A DNA stretch of 64,000 bases from assembly GCF_900167905.1 (NCBI RefSeq), contig NZ_FUYZ01000002.1:248001-312000 (forward strand). Reading direction: 5' to 3'. The notes beneath the pieces are model-generated. The model saw nothing but the letters and a program-made list of their open reading frames with translations. It made no database searches and had not been told where the DNA came from. The DNA is from Soonwooa buanensis (GTDB lineage Bacteria; Bacteroidota; Bacteroidia; Flavobacteriales; Weeksellaceae). Positions 26,864-35,782 of this stretch are shown one piece after another (positions within the stretch are counted from its first letter, which is position 1; each line of letters starts with the position of its first letter). The translations under genes were made by a program, and so were the position numbers.

Positions 26864-27496
26864 TTAGTGTTTAGAAATATTAAGTTTATTAAGCGCTTCT
26901 ACTTTGTTATTTACATTTAACTTTCTGTAGATACTTCCAACATGTTTTTTTACAGTTTCGGGTGAGATGCCTTTGTTGGCCGCTATTTCCTTATACTGTA
27001 ATCCTTCGGATAGCCCATTTAAGATATACTTTTCCGTTGGCGTTAATTCATCAACTAGTTGATGATCTTGTTCTTGATTTTGGAAGTGTTTCAAAACTTT
27101 TTTTGCAATATTATTGCTCATTGGGCTTCCGCCGTTTTGTGCAGTAATAATTGCTTGTGTTATATTTTGTAGACTTTCACCTTTCACCAAGTAGCCGACA
27201 GCACCAGATCTTAGAGCGTCAAATACTTTGTCGTCGTCTTCGTGATTGGTACAAATGATGAATTGAGTTTTTGGGAGCTGGCTTTTGAGAGCTCGAATAA
27301 TGTCAGTGCCCCAAGAATCGTATAGTTGTAAATCCATTAATACAACATCGGGATCGAGTTCTGCCAGATTATCCGAAGCTGCTTTGCCAGAAAAATATTG
27401 TCCCACACAACACATTTGATCATTATAATTAATAACCTTTTTCAACGTGTTGTTGTAGTTCTTATCATCTTCGACAATAGCAACTTGGATTTTCAT
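26864..27496 (-). CDS. LuxR/NarL-family response regulator
   Basis: 210 residues from the preferred ATG at 27494-27496 (six codons downstream of the longest frame start, giving the standard MKIQVAIVEDD beginning). Receiver domain with acidic pocket EDD (9-11) and phospho-acceptor Asp55 in VVLMDLQLYD; C-terminal LuxR helix-turn-helix (about 145-205: LTPTEKYILNGLSEGLQYKEIA, SPETVKKHVGSIYRKL). It heads the operon regulator-unknown-membrane-kinase. A 20-bp palindrome sits at its promoter, suggesting autoregulation. Confidence 0.92.
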   Translation of the reverse strand: MKIQVAIVEDDKNYNNTLKKVINYNDQMCCVGQYFSGKAASDNLAELDPDVVLMDLQLYDSWGTDIIRALKSQLPKTQFIICTNHEDDDKVFDALRSGAVGYLVKGESLQNITQAIITAQNGGSPMSNNIAKKVLKHFQNQEQDHQLVDELTPTEKYILNGLSEGLQYKEIAANKGISPETVKKHVGSIYRKLNVNNKVEALNKLNISKH

Positions 27497-27511
27497 GGTT
27501 ATTAGTTTATA

Positions 27512-27561
27512 CAAAGATTAATAATACAGAGGTAAATTCCAATACCGAATTTGGGGTATAT
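27512..27561 (-). promoter_or_regulatory. Promoter and palindromic operator of the two-component operon
   Basis: The palindrome ATACCGAATTTGGGGTATAT (27542-27561; arms ATACC/GGTAT) closely resembles the one at 20644-20663. It abuts a minus-strand TTG (27542-27540), which is followed after 19 bp by TAATCTTTG (27520-27512), a -7 box with one extra base. The position overlapping -33 suits a response-regulator site. Function inferred. Confidence 0.5.
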
Positions 27562-27703
27562 GGGATTATAAATATACTTAAAATCTTCTTTACATTTACG
27601 AAATATTTGTTAAATTTTTATAAGTTGTAACGAATTACTAAACGATATGCAATATTGGGTTTATAAAATTGATATTATATAGGAATTATTTAATATGTAC
27701 TGG

Positions 27704-27829
27704 TTGCGCCCCAGATGGAACGGCGTGTTTGAGCTCTTTTTTGAGGTGGCTTCGGTACTTCGACTCCGCTCAGTAACCTGAATTAGGCACCTCAAAAAAA
27801 GCGAGTAGTGACAGCTGGAAATGGCGCCC
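27704..27829. repeat. Nested palindromic interspersed repeat
   Basis: A roughly 125-bp GC-richer island in AT-rich DNA. Outer ends GCGCC (27706-27710) and GGCGC (27823-27827) face each other; inside, TTTTTTGAGGTG (27737-27748) pairs perfectly with CACCTCAAAAAA (27788-27799); in its loop lies CTTCGACTCCGCTCAG (27758-27773) flanked by GGT and ACC. The CTTCGACTCCGCTCAG core and the outer pattern with AGATGGAACGGC are, from memory, typical of dispersed repeats in Flavobacteriia. No coding sequence is present. It lies between the divergent promoter region of the two-component operon and the groEL terminator. Confidence 0.7.
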
Positions 27830-27839
27830 AAATAAAAAC

Positions 27840-27868
27840 AAAAAAACCTCCACTCGAAAGTGAAGGTT
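27840..27868 (-). terminator. Terminator of groEL
   Basis: Minus-strand RNA: AACCTTCACT-TTCG-AGTGGAGGTT (27868-27845) with one U-G pair, then a U run. Confidence 0.85.
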
Positions 27869-27894
27869 TTATATATTGTGTCGGTCGCTGACCA

Positions 27895-29619
<1,725 letters not shown>

Positions 29620-29633
29620 TTTTTACAAAAATC

Positions 29634-29912
29634 CTATCCTAAGATTCCCAATAAATCAGCTTCTCTTACGATTAAGAAATCTTTTCCGTCAAGTTTTAAT
29701 TCAGATCCTGAATACTTTCCGTAAAGCACTTTGTCACCAACTTTTACAGTCATTGGTTCGTCCTTTTTACCAGCGCCCACAGCTACAACCGTTCCTTCTT
29801 GAGGTTTTTCTTTTGCTGTGTCTGGGATAATAATACCTGAAGCAGTTTTAGTTTCTGCAGCAATTGGCTCGATAAGCACTCTGTCTGCTAATGGTGTGAA
29901 GTTTACTGACAT
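29634..29912 (-). CDS. groES: Co-chaperonin GroES (10 kDa)
   Basis: 92 residues, standard length; caps GroEL. Conserved N-terminal [13 protein letters not shown], the mobile loop with [18 protein letters not shown] and the roof region around [22 protein letters not shown] are visible. It is the first gene of groESL. Confidence 0.99.
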   Translation of the reverse strand: MSVNFTPLADRVLIEPIAAETKTASGIIIPDTAKEKPQEGTVVAVGAGKKDEPMTVKVGDKVLYGKYSGSELKLDGKDFLIVREADLLGILG

Positions 29913-29984
29913 AATTGTATTTATTTTTTAATTTTTATCTACCCTGTTGTTCTCCAAGAATATGCCACTTATAGTTACGAGTTG

Positions 29985-30008
29985 TAAGTTATAAGTTATA
30001 AGTTATAA
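29985..30008. repeat. Tandem 7-bp repeat upstream of groES
   Basis: Three exact copies of TAAGTTA plus a partial copy (29985-30008), preceded by degenerate copies (GTTACGAGTTG). Lies about 70 bp upstream of groES, between it and the giant T9SS gene. Confidence 0.8.
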
Positions 30009-30048
30009 TTGTCAGATTAAAATTAAAAATGTGAAAATTTGTCAGTTT

Positions 30049-33000
30049 TTAATTTGATTTTAATAAAATCCAATCTTTTAGTGTCACAATTTTTCCCTCC
30101 GAATTTGTCCAAATGATAATATACCAATAAGTTCCTGTTTTTGATTTTAAACCATTGTGAGTGCCATTCCAAATGAATTGGTTGTTTTGGTTGCCTTCAA
30201 AATGCAGGGCACCATAACGATCGACAATCTGTAGCGTCGCATTTTTTTGATTTAGAAGGAATGAAAAATCAGCAACATCATTAATGCCATCATTATTTGG
30301 TGTGAAAACATTTGGGATTTTATACTCTTCTATTGTTTCTTTTTCAGTTGTAAATCGATGTTCCGCACAACCAGTGGCATCTCCCGCAGAATTAAACGGA
30401 ATAATTCTCACAAAATAATTCGTGCTGTAATTCAAATTTGTTGGAAGTTCAAAACTTGTAACATTTCCTAAATTTTGATTTAAAACATCATTTCCACCAG
30501 CGGTTGTACCGATTCTGATTCTGTAATCCGTTGCGCCTGAACTTGCTGTCCAAGTGATTGTCGGATTGACGGAAACGTTGGTTGCATTATTTGTTGGAGA
30601 AACAATGGTCGTACAAGCAGGAACGCTTGGTGTTGTCAGGGTTCTAAAACTTGTTTGTGTACATCCTGACGCATTTCCAGTCGTGTTGTAAGGCGTAATT
30701 CGGATGTAATACAAGGTATTTTGAGCAAGTGTAGTTGTCAAAGTGTGATAAGTGACATTTCCGACATCTTGATTATTTAGAACATCAGAATTGGTTGGTG
30801 TTGTCCCAATTGTGATTCTGTAACCTGTCGCATTAGAAACCGAATTCCAAGTAATGATTGGTGTTAAAGAAATATTCGTCGCATTATTAGCTGGCGAAAT
30901 AATCGCGGAGCAAGCCGGAATTGTTATGGGTTTAGCTTCAGTTGTAAATTGATGTTCCGAACAACCTGTCGCATCTCCCGCCGAATTAAATGGAATAATT
31001 TGTACAAAATAATTTGTGCTATAATCTAAATTAAACGGAAGTTCAAAACTTGTAACATTTCCTAAATCTTGATTTAAAACATCATTTCCGCCAGCTGTTG
31101 TACCGATTCTAATTCTGTAACCTGTCGCACCCGAACTTGCTGTCCAAGTAATTGTTGGATTGATGGAAATGCTGGTTGCATTATTTGTAGGAGAAGTAAT
31201 CGTTGAACAAGCCGGAATTGTTATGGGTTTAGCTTCTGTTGTAAATCGATGTTCCGAACAGCCAGTCGCATCTCCCGCCGAATTAAACGGAATAATTTGT
31301 ACAAAATAATTTGTGCTATAATTTAAGTTTGATGGAAATGTAAATGAAATTACATTTCCTAAATTCTGATCTAAAACATCATTTCCACCTGCATATGTCC
31401 CGATTCTAATTCTGTAACCTGTCGCGCCAGAACTTGCTATCCAAGTGATTGTTGGATTGACGGAAACGTTTGTCGCATTATTTGTAGGAGAAGTAATCGT
31501 TGAACAAGCAGGCACCGTTGGCGTAGTCAAAGTTCTAAAACTCGTTTGTGTACAACCTGACGCATTTCCAGTTGTGTTGTAAGGCGTAATTCGGATGTAA
31601 TACAAGGTGTTTTGAGCAAGTGTAGTTGTCAAAGTGTGAGAAGTAACATTTCCGACATCTTGATTATTTATAACATCAGAATTGGTTGGTGTTGTCCCAA
31701 TTGTGATTCTGTAGCCTGTCGCATTAGAAACCGAATTCCAAGTAATGATTGGCGTTAAAGAAATATTCGTCGCATTATTAGCTGGCGAAATAATCGTTGT
31801 ACAAGCAGGCACCGTTGGCGTAGTCAAAGTTCTAAAACTCGTTTGTGTACAACCTGACGCATTTCCAGCCGTGTTATAAGGCGTAATTCGGATGTAATAC
31901 AAGGTGTTTTGAGCAAGTGTAGTTGTCAAAGTGTGGGAAGTAAGATTTCCGACATCTTGATTATTTAGAATGTCGGCATTTGTTGGAGTTGTTCCAATTG
32001 TTAAACGATATCCAGTTGCGCCAGCACTAGGATTCCAAGAAATTGTAGGTCTTAAAGGAATATTAGTTGCGTTATTAGCTGGCGAAATAATCGATGTACA
32101 AGCAGGAATCGTTACCGTAGGATTTGCAGTGGTAAAAGAATATTCACTACAATTTGCCGTAGCCGAAACCGCATTAAAAGGCGTAATTCTCACATAGTAT
32201 GTTGTTCCTGGCGATAAATCGGTCGGGTGATTATAAGTTGTTACATTTCCAACATTTAAATTATTCAAGATATTTGTTCCGCCTGCGGTTGTACCAATAG
32301 AAACTCGATAACCGGTTGCATTGGCGATGGCATTCCAAGAAATATTTGTTGTAATCGGAACATTGGTTGCGTTTGGTGTTGGTAAAATCATCGCAGGACA
32401 CGCAAGTACAACCGGTTGTAATTCATAAGCGCCAAGATCTATGGATGAACCCACCAATCGCGGCTGATTTACTAAATCCGTTGAAGTTCCTGCCGGAGCC
32501 GTAGAAACTTGATTATACAAAGCATTCACACCATAATTAACGGCTGGACTTGTTTGTTGTAATCGGAAATTCGCCGAATTATTTATAAATAACGGATTTA
32601 CGCTAACTAAATTCGCGGTACCCGCAGTGTAACTTTGCGTAATATTTCGTCGAATATCTTTCTCGCCACTATCTGCGTTGACCATTTCTGAATGAATATC
32701 TGGTCTAAAACCTCCCGTTCTTGCCGAATTTTGATAAAAAATAGAATTATAAATATGAGTAATATTCGGATTAGATGGTGTATTTGGGAAACGGGGAATT
32801 ATAAAAGCAGTATTTGTATTGGCAACAAAAGTTGCATTAGCAACGTCGATATTTCGATAATTATAAATTGCGCCACCTTTGTCACTTGCTAAATTTTTGT
32901 GAAAAAGCGCGTTCGAAATTTTTAATCCTTCATCACTAAAATTATAAATGGCACCGCCTTGTTTTGCAGCATTATCATAAAATTCAGACTTGTTAATCGT

Positions 33001-34029
33001 GGATATTTCCGAAAATCGATGATTGTATATTGCTCCTCCTTTTTCGCTTGCTTTATTATTTCTGAAAACGGTATTCAGGAAATCCCACTTACCAAAACTG
33101 CTGTTAAGTGCACCTCCTTCTTGGGCTTCATTATTAGTAAATTGCGAGTTTTCAACCGAAAGTGATGTTCCAAAAATAAAAATTCCGCCACCTTCGTCTG
33201 CTTTGTTGCCAATAAATTGAGTGTTTTTTAATTTAACATCATAATAATTAATATAAATACCACCGCCTTGTGTTTCGGTAGTATTATTTTCAAACCGAGT
33301 ATTTTCTAGGTGGAAATTTTCTCCCCAAGTATAAATGGCACCACCTTCATTTTCCGCATAATTATTTCGGAATACAGAATTTTTTATGGTGACATTATCC
33401 GACCAATTGTGGATTGCACCACCGCCATTGTCGCCCATTGGATAAACTTTGCGGTTGCTCCTATTATTCTCGAAAGTACAATTATCAATAAGAATTGCGC
33501 CGTTGAAACCATGCATGAGATAAAGTGCACCTGCACCACGACCACCTTCCGAAATATTGTTTCTAAAGGTTGAATTCCGGATCTCTCCAAAATTGGCTCT
33601 TAAGACAAGTCCCGCTCCGCCTTCATTAGCGCCTGTAACGAATCCATCAATGAAATTAACACCATCAATACTACAATCATCTTCTTGAATATACATGATT
33701 TGAGTTTTCTTTTGTCCATTAAGATTTGTTGGATACAAAGTGAAATTTCGGGTTGTTCCCGCACCGCTGTAACCACCAACAAGACGAACTTTTCTCCCCC
33801 AATCAATTCTTAAAGTTGAAGTTATAAGATAATTTCCTTGGCGTAATCTAAGTTCTGTTTGTCCAACATTTAAATTAGTGACGGCATTTTGTAGTGATTT
33901 TGCATTGGCCCAAGAACTTCCGTTTTGGGTTCCGGAACCGGTTGGTGAAACATACCAAATCGTTTGCCCCGAAAGAGCAATTGACAAAAAAGAACAAAAA
34001 AGAATAAAAAAGATAGAAATCCTTTGCAT
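30049..34029 (-). CDS. Giant surface protein: beta-helix, seven FN3-like repeats, T9SS type B signal
   Basis: 1326 residues. A signal peptide (ending ALSGQ, about 22) is followed by a right-handed beta-helix (about 30-500) with many short repeats of the type NNxAxxGGAIYN, as in polymorphic outer-membrane proteins. Seven fibronectin-III-like modules of about 98 residues follow (DNA 30345-32410), each starting PAC(S/T)xIxSPxNNAT and containing ATGYRxxIGT. The end is the type B (gliding-motility-associated) signal: NVFTPNNDGINDVADF through WKDWILLK-like strands. It is expected on the cell surface or released as an adhesin or matrix protein. The modules fall in two subfamilies in mosaic order. 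No enzyme motif seen. Confidence 0.92.
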   Translation of the reverse strand: MQRISIFFILFCSFLSIALSGQTIWYVSPTGSGTQNGSSWANAKSLQNAVTNLNVGQTELRLRQGNYLITSTLRIDWGRKVRLVGGYSGAGTTRNFTLYPTNLNGQKKTQIMYIQEDDCSIDGVNFIDGFVTGANEGGAGLVLRANFGEIRNSTFRNNISEGGRGAGALYLMHGFNGAILIDNCTFENNRSNRKVYPMGDNGGGAIHNWSDNVTIKNSVFRNNYAENEGGAIYTWGENFHLENTRFENNTTETQGGGIYINYYDVKLKNTQFIGNKADEGGGIFIFGTSLSVENSQFTNNEAQEGGALNSSFGKWDFLNTVFRNNKASEKGGAIYNHRFSEISTINKSEFYDNAAKQGGAIYNFSDEGLKISNALFHKNLASDKGGAIYNYRNIDVANATFVANTNTAFIIPRFPNTPSNPNITHIYNSIFYQNSARTGGFRPDIHSEMVNADSGEKDIRRNITQSYTAGTANLVSVNPLFINNSANFRLQQTSPAVNYGVNALYNQVSTAPAGTSTDLVNQPRLVGSSIDLGAYELQPVVLACPAMILPTPNATNVPITTNISWNAIANATGYRVSIGTTAGGTNILNNLNVGNVTTYNHPTDLSPGTTYYVRITPFNAVSATANCSEYSFTTANPTVTIPACTSIISPANNATNIPLRPTISWNPSAGATGYRLTIGTTPTNADILNNQDVGNLTSHTLTTTLAQNTLYYIRITPYNTAGNASGCTQTSFRTLTTPTVPACTTIISPANNATNISLTPIITWNSVSNATGYRITIGTTPTNSDVINNQDVGNVTSHTLTTTLAQNTLYYIRITPYNTTGNASGCTQTSFRTLTTPTVPACSTITSPTNNATNVSVNPTITWIASSGATGYRIRIGTYAGGNDVLDQNLGNVISFTFPSNLNYSTNYFVQIIPFNSAGDATGCSEHRFTTEAKPITIPACSTITSPTNNATSISINPTITWTASSGATGYRIRIGTTAGGNDVLNQDLGNVTSFELPFNLDYSTNYFVQIIPFNSAGDATGCSEHQFTTEAKPITIPACSAIISPANNATNISLTPIITWNSVSNATGYRITIGTTPTNSDVLNNQDVGNVTYHTLTTTLAQNTLYYIRITPYNTTGNASGCTQTSFRTLTTPSVPACTTIVSPTNNATNVSVNPTITWTASSGATDYRIRIGTTAGGNDVLNQNLGNVTSFELPTNLNYSTNYFVRIIPFNSAGDATGCAEHRFTTEKETIEEYKIPNVFTPNNDGINDVADFSFLLNQKNATLQIVDRYGALHFEGNQNNQFIWNGTHNGLKSKTGTYWYIIIWTNSEGKIVTLKDWILLKSN
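30345..32410 (-). repeat. Seven tandem FN3-encoding DNA repeats (about 297 bp)
   Basis: Approximate units: 32410-32109 (r1), 32108-31812 (r2), 31811-31515 (r3), 31514-31218 (r4), 31217-30921 (r5), 30920-30626 (r6), 30625-30345 (r7). r2, r3 and r6 share NTLYYIRITPYN (type A); r4, r5 and r7 share TNYFV(Q/R)IIPFNSAGDATGC (type B). Several units are nearly identical at DNA level, so recent duplication or conversion is likely and assembly here could be fragile. Confidence 0.85.
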
Positions 34030-34128
34030 CAGTTGTGGTTGATATCAGCGAATTTCCATGATTATTTTTAGCGTTTAAGCAAAGATAAGCGACAGATTTT
34101 TTTTATAATTAACAGATGTTAAGTTGAT

Positions 34129-34719
34129 TTATTTTTTCTTCTGTTTATCATTTCTAATTCGCGAAATTGTAATCGGCGTAACATTAAGGCGCGATGCAAT
34201 ATGTTTTAGTGGGACAATATCCAAAAATCGTGGATAATATTGCGCAATGAGCTGATAGTTAGAAGTCGCATCATTCGCAAACATCATATTCGTGATTTTA
34301 AAAACATAAATAAGATATTCCTCAGCAAGAGAAATTCCGAAAAGTGACCATTGGTGGTGCTTAGCATAGAGTTCGACCAAGTCTTCACGCTCGATGTACA
34401 TAACGTCAGAATCTTCATAAAGTTGAACATTCATTTGGTTAGTTGTACCACGGCGAAAACTTTCCATATCGGTTAAGAAGCTCATTTCGGGCTCTATCCA
34501 AAGTGTTTGTTCTTCACCATTTTCTGAGATTCGATAAGCGCGCGAAATCGACTTTTCTGCTATGAAAAGTTCCGAGATAACATCTCCAGAATTAATAAGG
34601 TGATCGCCTGCATTTAATTTTATAGTTTTAAACTTTTGTAAACCAGCTTCTAAAACATCGTCGTCGAAGTAAGTTCCGTAGCTTAAAATTTTTTCTTTTA
34701 AAAGTTCTTTAAAGCTCAT
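34129..34719 (-). CDS. Crp/Fnr-family transcriptional regulator
   Basis: 196 residues from the ATG at 34717-34719 (a longer frame from 34746 adds nine unlikely residues). An N-terminal cyclic-nucleotide-binding-like beta-barrel (LNAGDHLINSGDVISELFIAEKSISRAY) is followed by a long dimer helix and a C-terminal helix-turn-helix (about 165-195: LKHIASRLNVTPITISRIR). No Fe-S-type Cys cluster is present, so it is not an oxygen-sensing Fnr. It lies 99 bp upstream of the giant surface protein gene in the same direction; co-regulation possible. Ligand and targets unknown. Confidence 0.88.
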   Translation of the reverse strand: MSFKELLKEKILSYGTYFDDDVLEAGLQKFKTIKLNAGDHLINSGDVISELFIAEKSISRAYRISENGEEQTLWIEPEMSFLTDMESFRRGTTNQMNVQLYEDSDVMYIEREDLVELYAKHHQWSLFGISLAEEYLIYVFKITNMMFANDATSNYQLIAQYYPRFLDIVPLKHIASRLNVTPITISRIRNDKQKKK

Positions 34720-34770
34720 ATTTTTCAGGTTGCAAATATAATGCAAAACATATTTTTATTTATGCTTTAA

Positions 34771-34799
34771 AGAAAAAAATCAACCGAAGTTGGCTGATT
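34771..34799 (-). terminator. Terminator of the 34830-35707 gene pair
   Basis: Minus-strand RNA: AATCAGCC (34799-34792) pairs with GGTTGATT (34785-34778) with one G-U pair, then a U run. Confidence 0.75.
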
Positions 34800-34829
34800 T
34801 TAAGAATATTTAAAGATAAGGTTTTGTTT

Positions 34830-35336
34830 TTATGCTCGAGTGTATGTTATACGATCAAATTCGTTCCCAAAGAATTGTAAAACAGTGTTTTCTTTGCTAA
34901 ATCCGAATTTCGAAATATTGGCAGCAATCTCCAAAAGTGCATCTGGATCATTTTGTGAAGAAAAATTCGAAATTAAATTTCCGTTTCTATCAAAAATCTT
35001 CAAGGTGTTGAGTTTTTTGTCATTTACAATCATTGATCCAATTTCTGAAAAGGAAATGTTTTGTTGTTTTTTTCCAGTTTTAATGGAATGAAAATCTTGA
35101 CTGACTTCAACTTTTAATTTAGGAGAAACAAATGTTAGCAGAATTACAAATGGTCCTAAAATTAGGATGCCAACTAAAAGTCCAGCCGCTTTTGCTCCCA
35201 AATTATTGACTCTATCCGCCATCCCATCAATGCCTCCAAAAACAAAATAACAGATGGAAAATACGACAACAAAATATACAATTGCAAAGATGATGGTTTT
35301 TGCACCTGGATTTTGTCGAAAATTATAGGTTTTCAT
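34830..35336 (-). CDS. Unknown membrane protein with two N-terminal helices
   Basis: 168 residues. Two membrane helices (about 14-34 and 46-68) followed by a soluble C-terminal half with a strand-rich, PH-like or bacterial-PH-like pattern (VEVSQDFHSIKTGKKQQNIS, KIFDRNGNLI); that fold is only a guess. The start overlaps the stop of the upstream gene (TAATG at 35336), so the two are coupled. Function unknown. Confidence 0.65.
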   Translation of the reverse strand: MKTYNFRQNPGAKTIIFAIVYFVVVFSICYFVFGGIDGMADRVNNLGAKAAGLLVGILILGPFVILLTFVSPKLKVEVSQDFHSIKTGKKQQNISFSEIGSMIVNDKKLNTLKIFDRNGNLISNFSSQNDPDALLEIAANISKFGFSKENTVLQFFGNEFDRITYTRA

Positions 35337-35707
35337 TATTCTGTTTTTTTAGCATTTATAAAAAGTTCGTCGATGTCCGAACAGCCGCAACGTTCTTTGA
35401 AGATTGGATCGTCTTTTGTGATGCCAACATTAACTCGAATAACTTGTTTGCAATATTCTTCTTGTTTCAAGATATTACCAAAGTAGAATAAAGGAATAAA
35501 ACATGCGATAAAACCGATAAGTCCTGGAAACGTGAAAAATAAAGTTTTCATCCCAATAATCGTTGACGAAATGACTTTATCTTTGTTTGCACTTTTCATA
35601 AGTCTTTTGCAAATGAAAATTGCCCAACCGATAAATATGGCGAGACCTACAATAAATCCTAAATACAAACTAATGTTGTAATAAAGTTCGACTTGGTCGT
35701 GTTTCAT
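35336..35707 (-). CDS. Unknown small membrane protein
   Basis: 123 residues from the ATG at 35705-35707; the longer frame to 35749 would start inside the neighbouring terminator and is not preferred. Two membrane helices (about 10-32 and 58-80) and a C-terminal tail with four Cys (C-x-R..., ERCGCSD). No family recognised. Coupled by TAATG to the next membrane protein, with which it probably forms a unit. Confidence 0.6.
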   Translation of the reverse strand: MKHDQVELYYNISLYLGFIVGLAIFIGWAIFICKRLMKSANKDKVISSTIIGMKTLFFTFPGLIGFIACFIPLFYFGNILKQEEYCKQVIRVNVGITKDDPIFKERCGCSDIDELFINAKKTE

Positions 35708-35737
35708 CTTGATGTTTGTTTTTTCATTTTTAAATAT

Positions 35738-35767
35738 AAAAAAAACCAACCGAAAATCGATTGGTTT
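35738..35767 (-). terminator. Terminator of the M1 peptidase gene
   Basis: Minus-strand RNA: AACCAATCGA (35766-35757) pairs with TCGGTTGGTT (35753-35744), one U-G pair, then a run of U. Confidence 0.85.
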
Positions 35768-35782
35768 GTAGTTAAGTAAGTT

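Noticed and set aside
27704-27829. An rRNA or tRNA fragment as source of the GC-richer island
   Set aside because: The sequence has no cloverleaf or rRNA signature; its palindromic structure fits a dispersed repeat.
29913-30048. A CIRCE (HrcA) operator upstream of groES
   Set aside because: No TTAGCACTC/GAGTGCTAA arms were found in the region.
30345-32410. Possible CRISPR-like or satellite array because of regular repeats
   Set aside because: The repeats are about 297 bp, in frame, and encode FN3-like modules; no short repeat-spacer pattern exists.
32692-33573. Several short frames antisense or out of frame within the giant surface protein gene
   Set aside because: They arise from its repetitive beta-helix codons and are not preceded by promoters.
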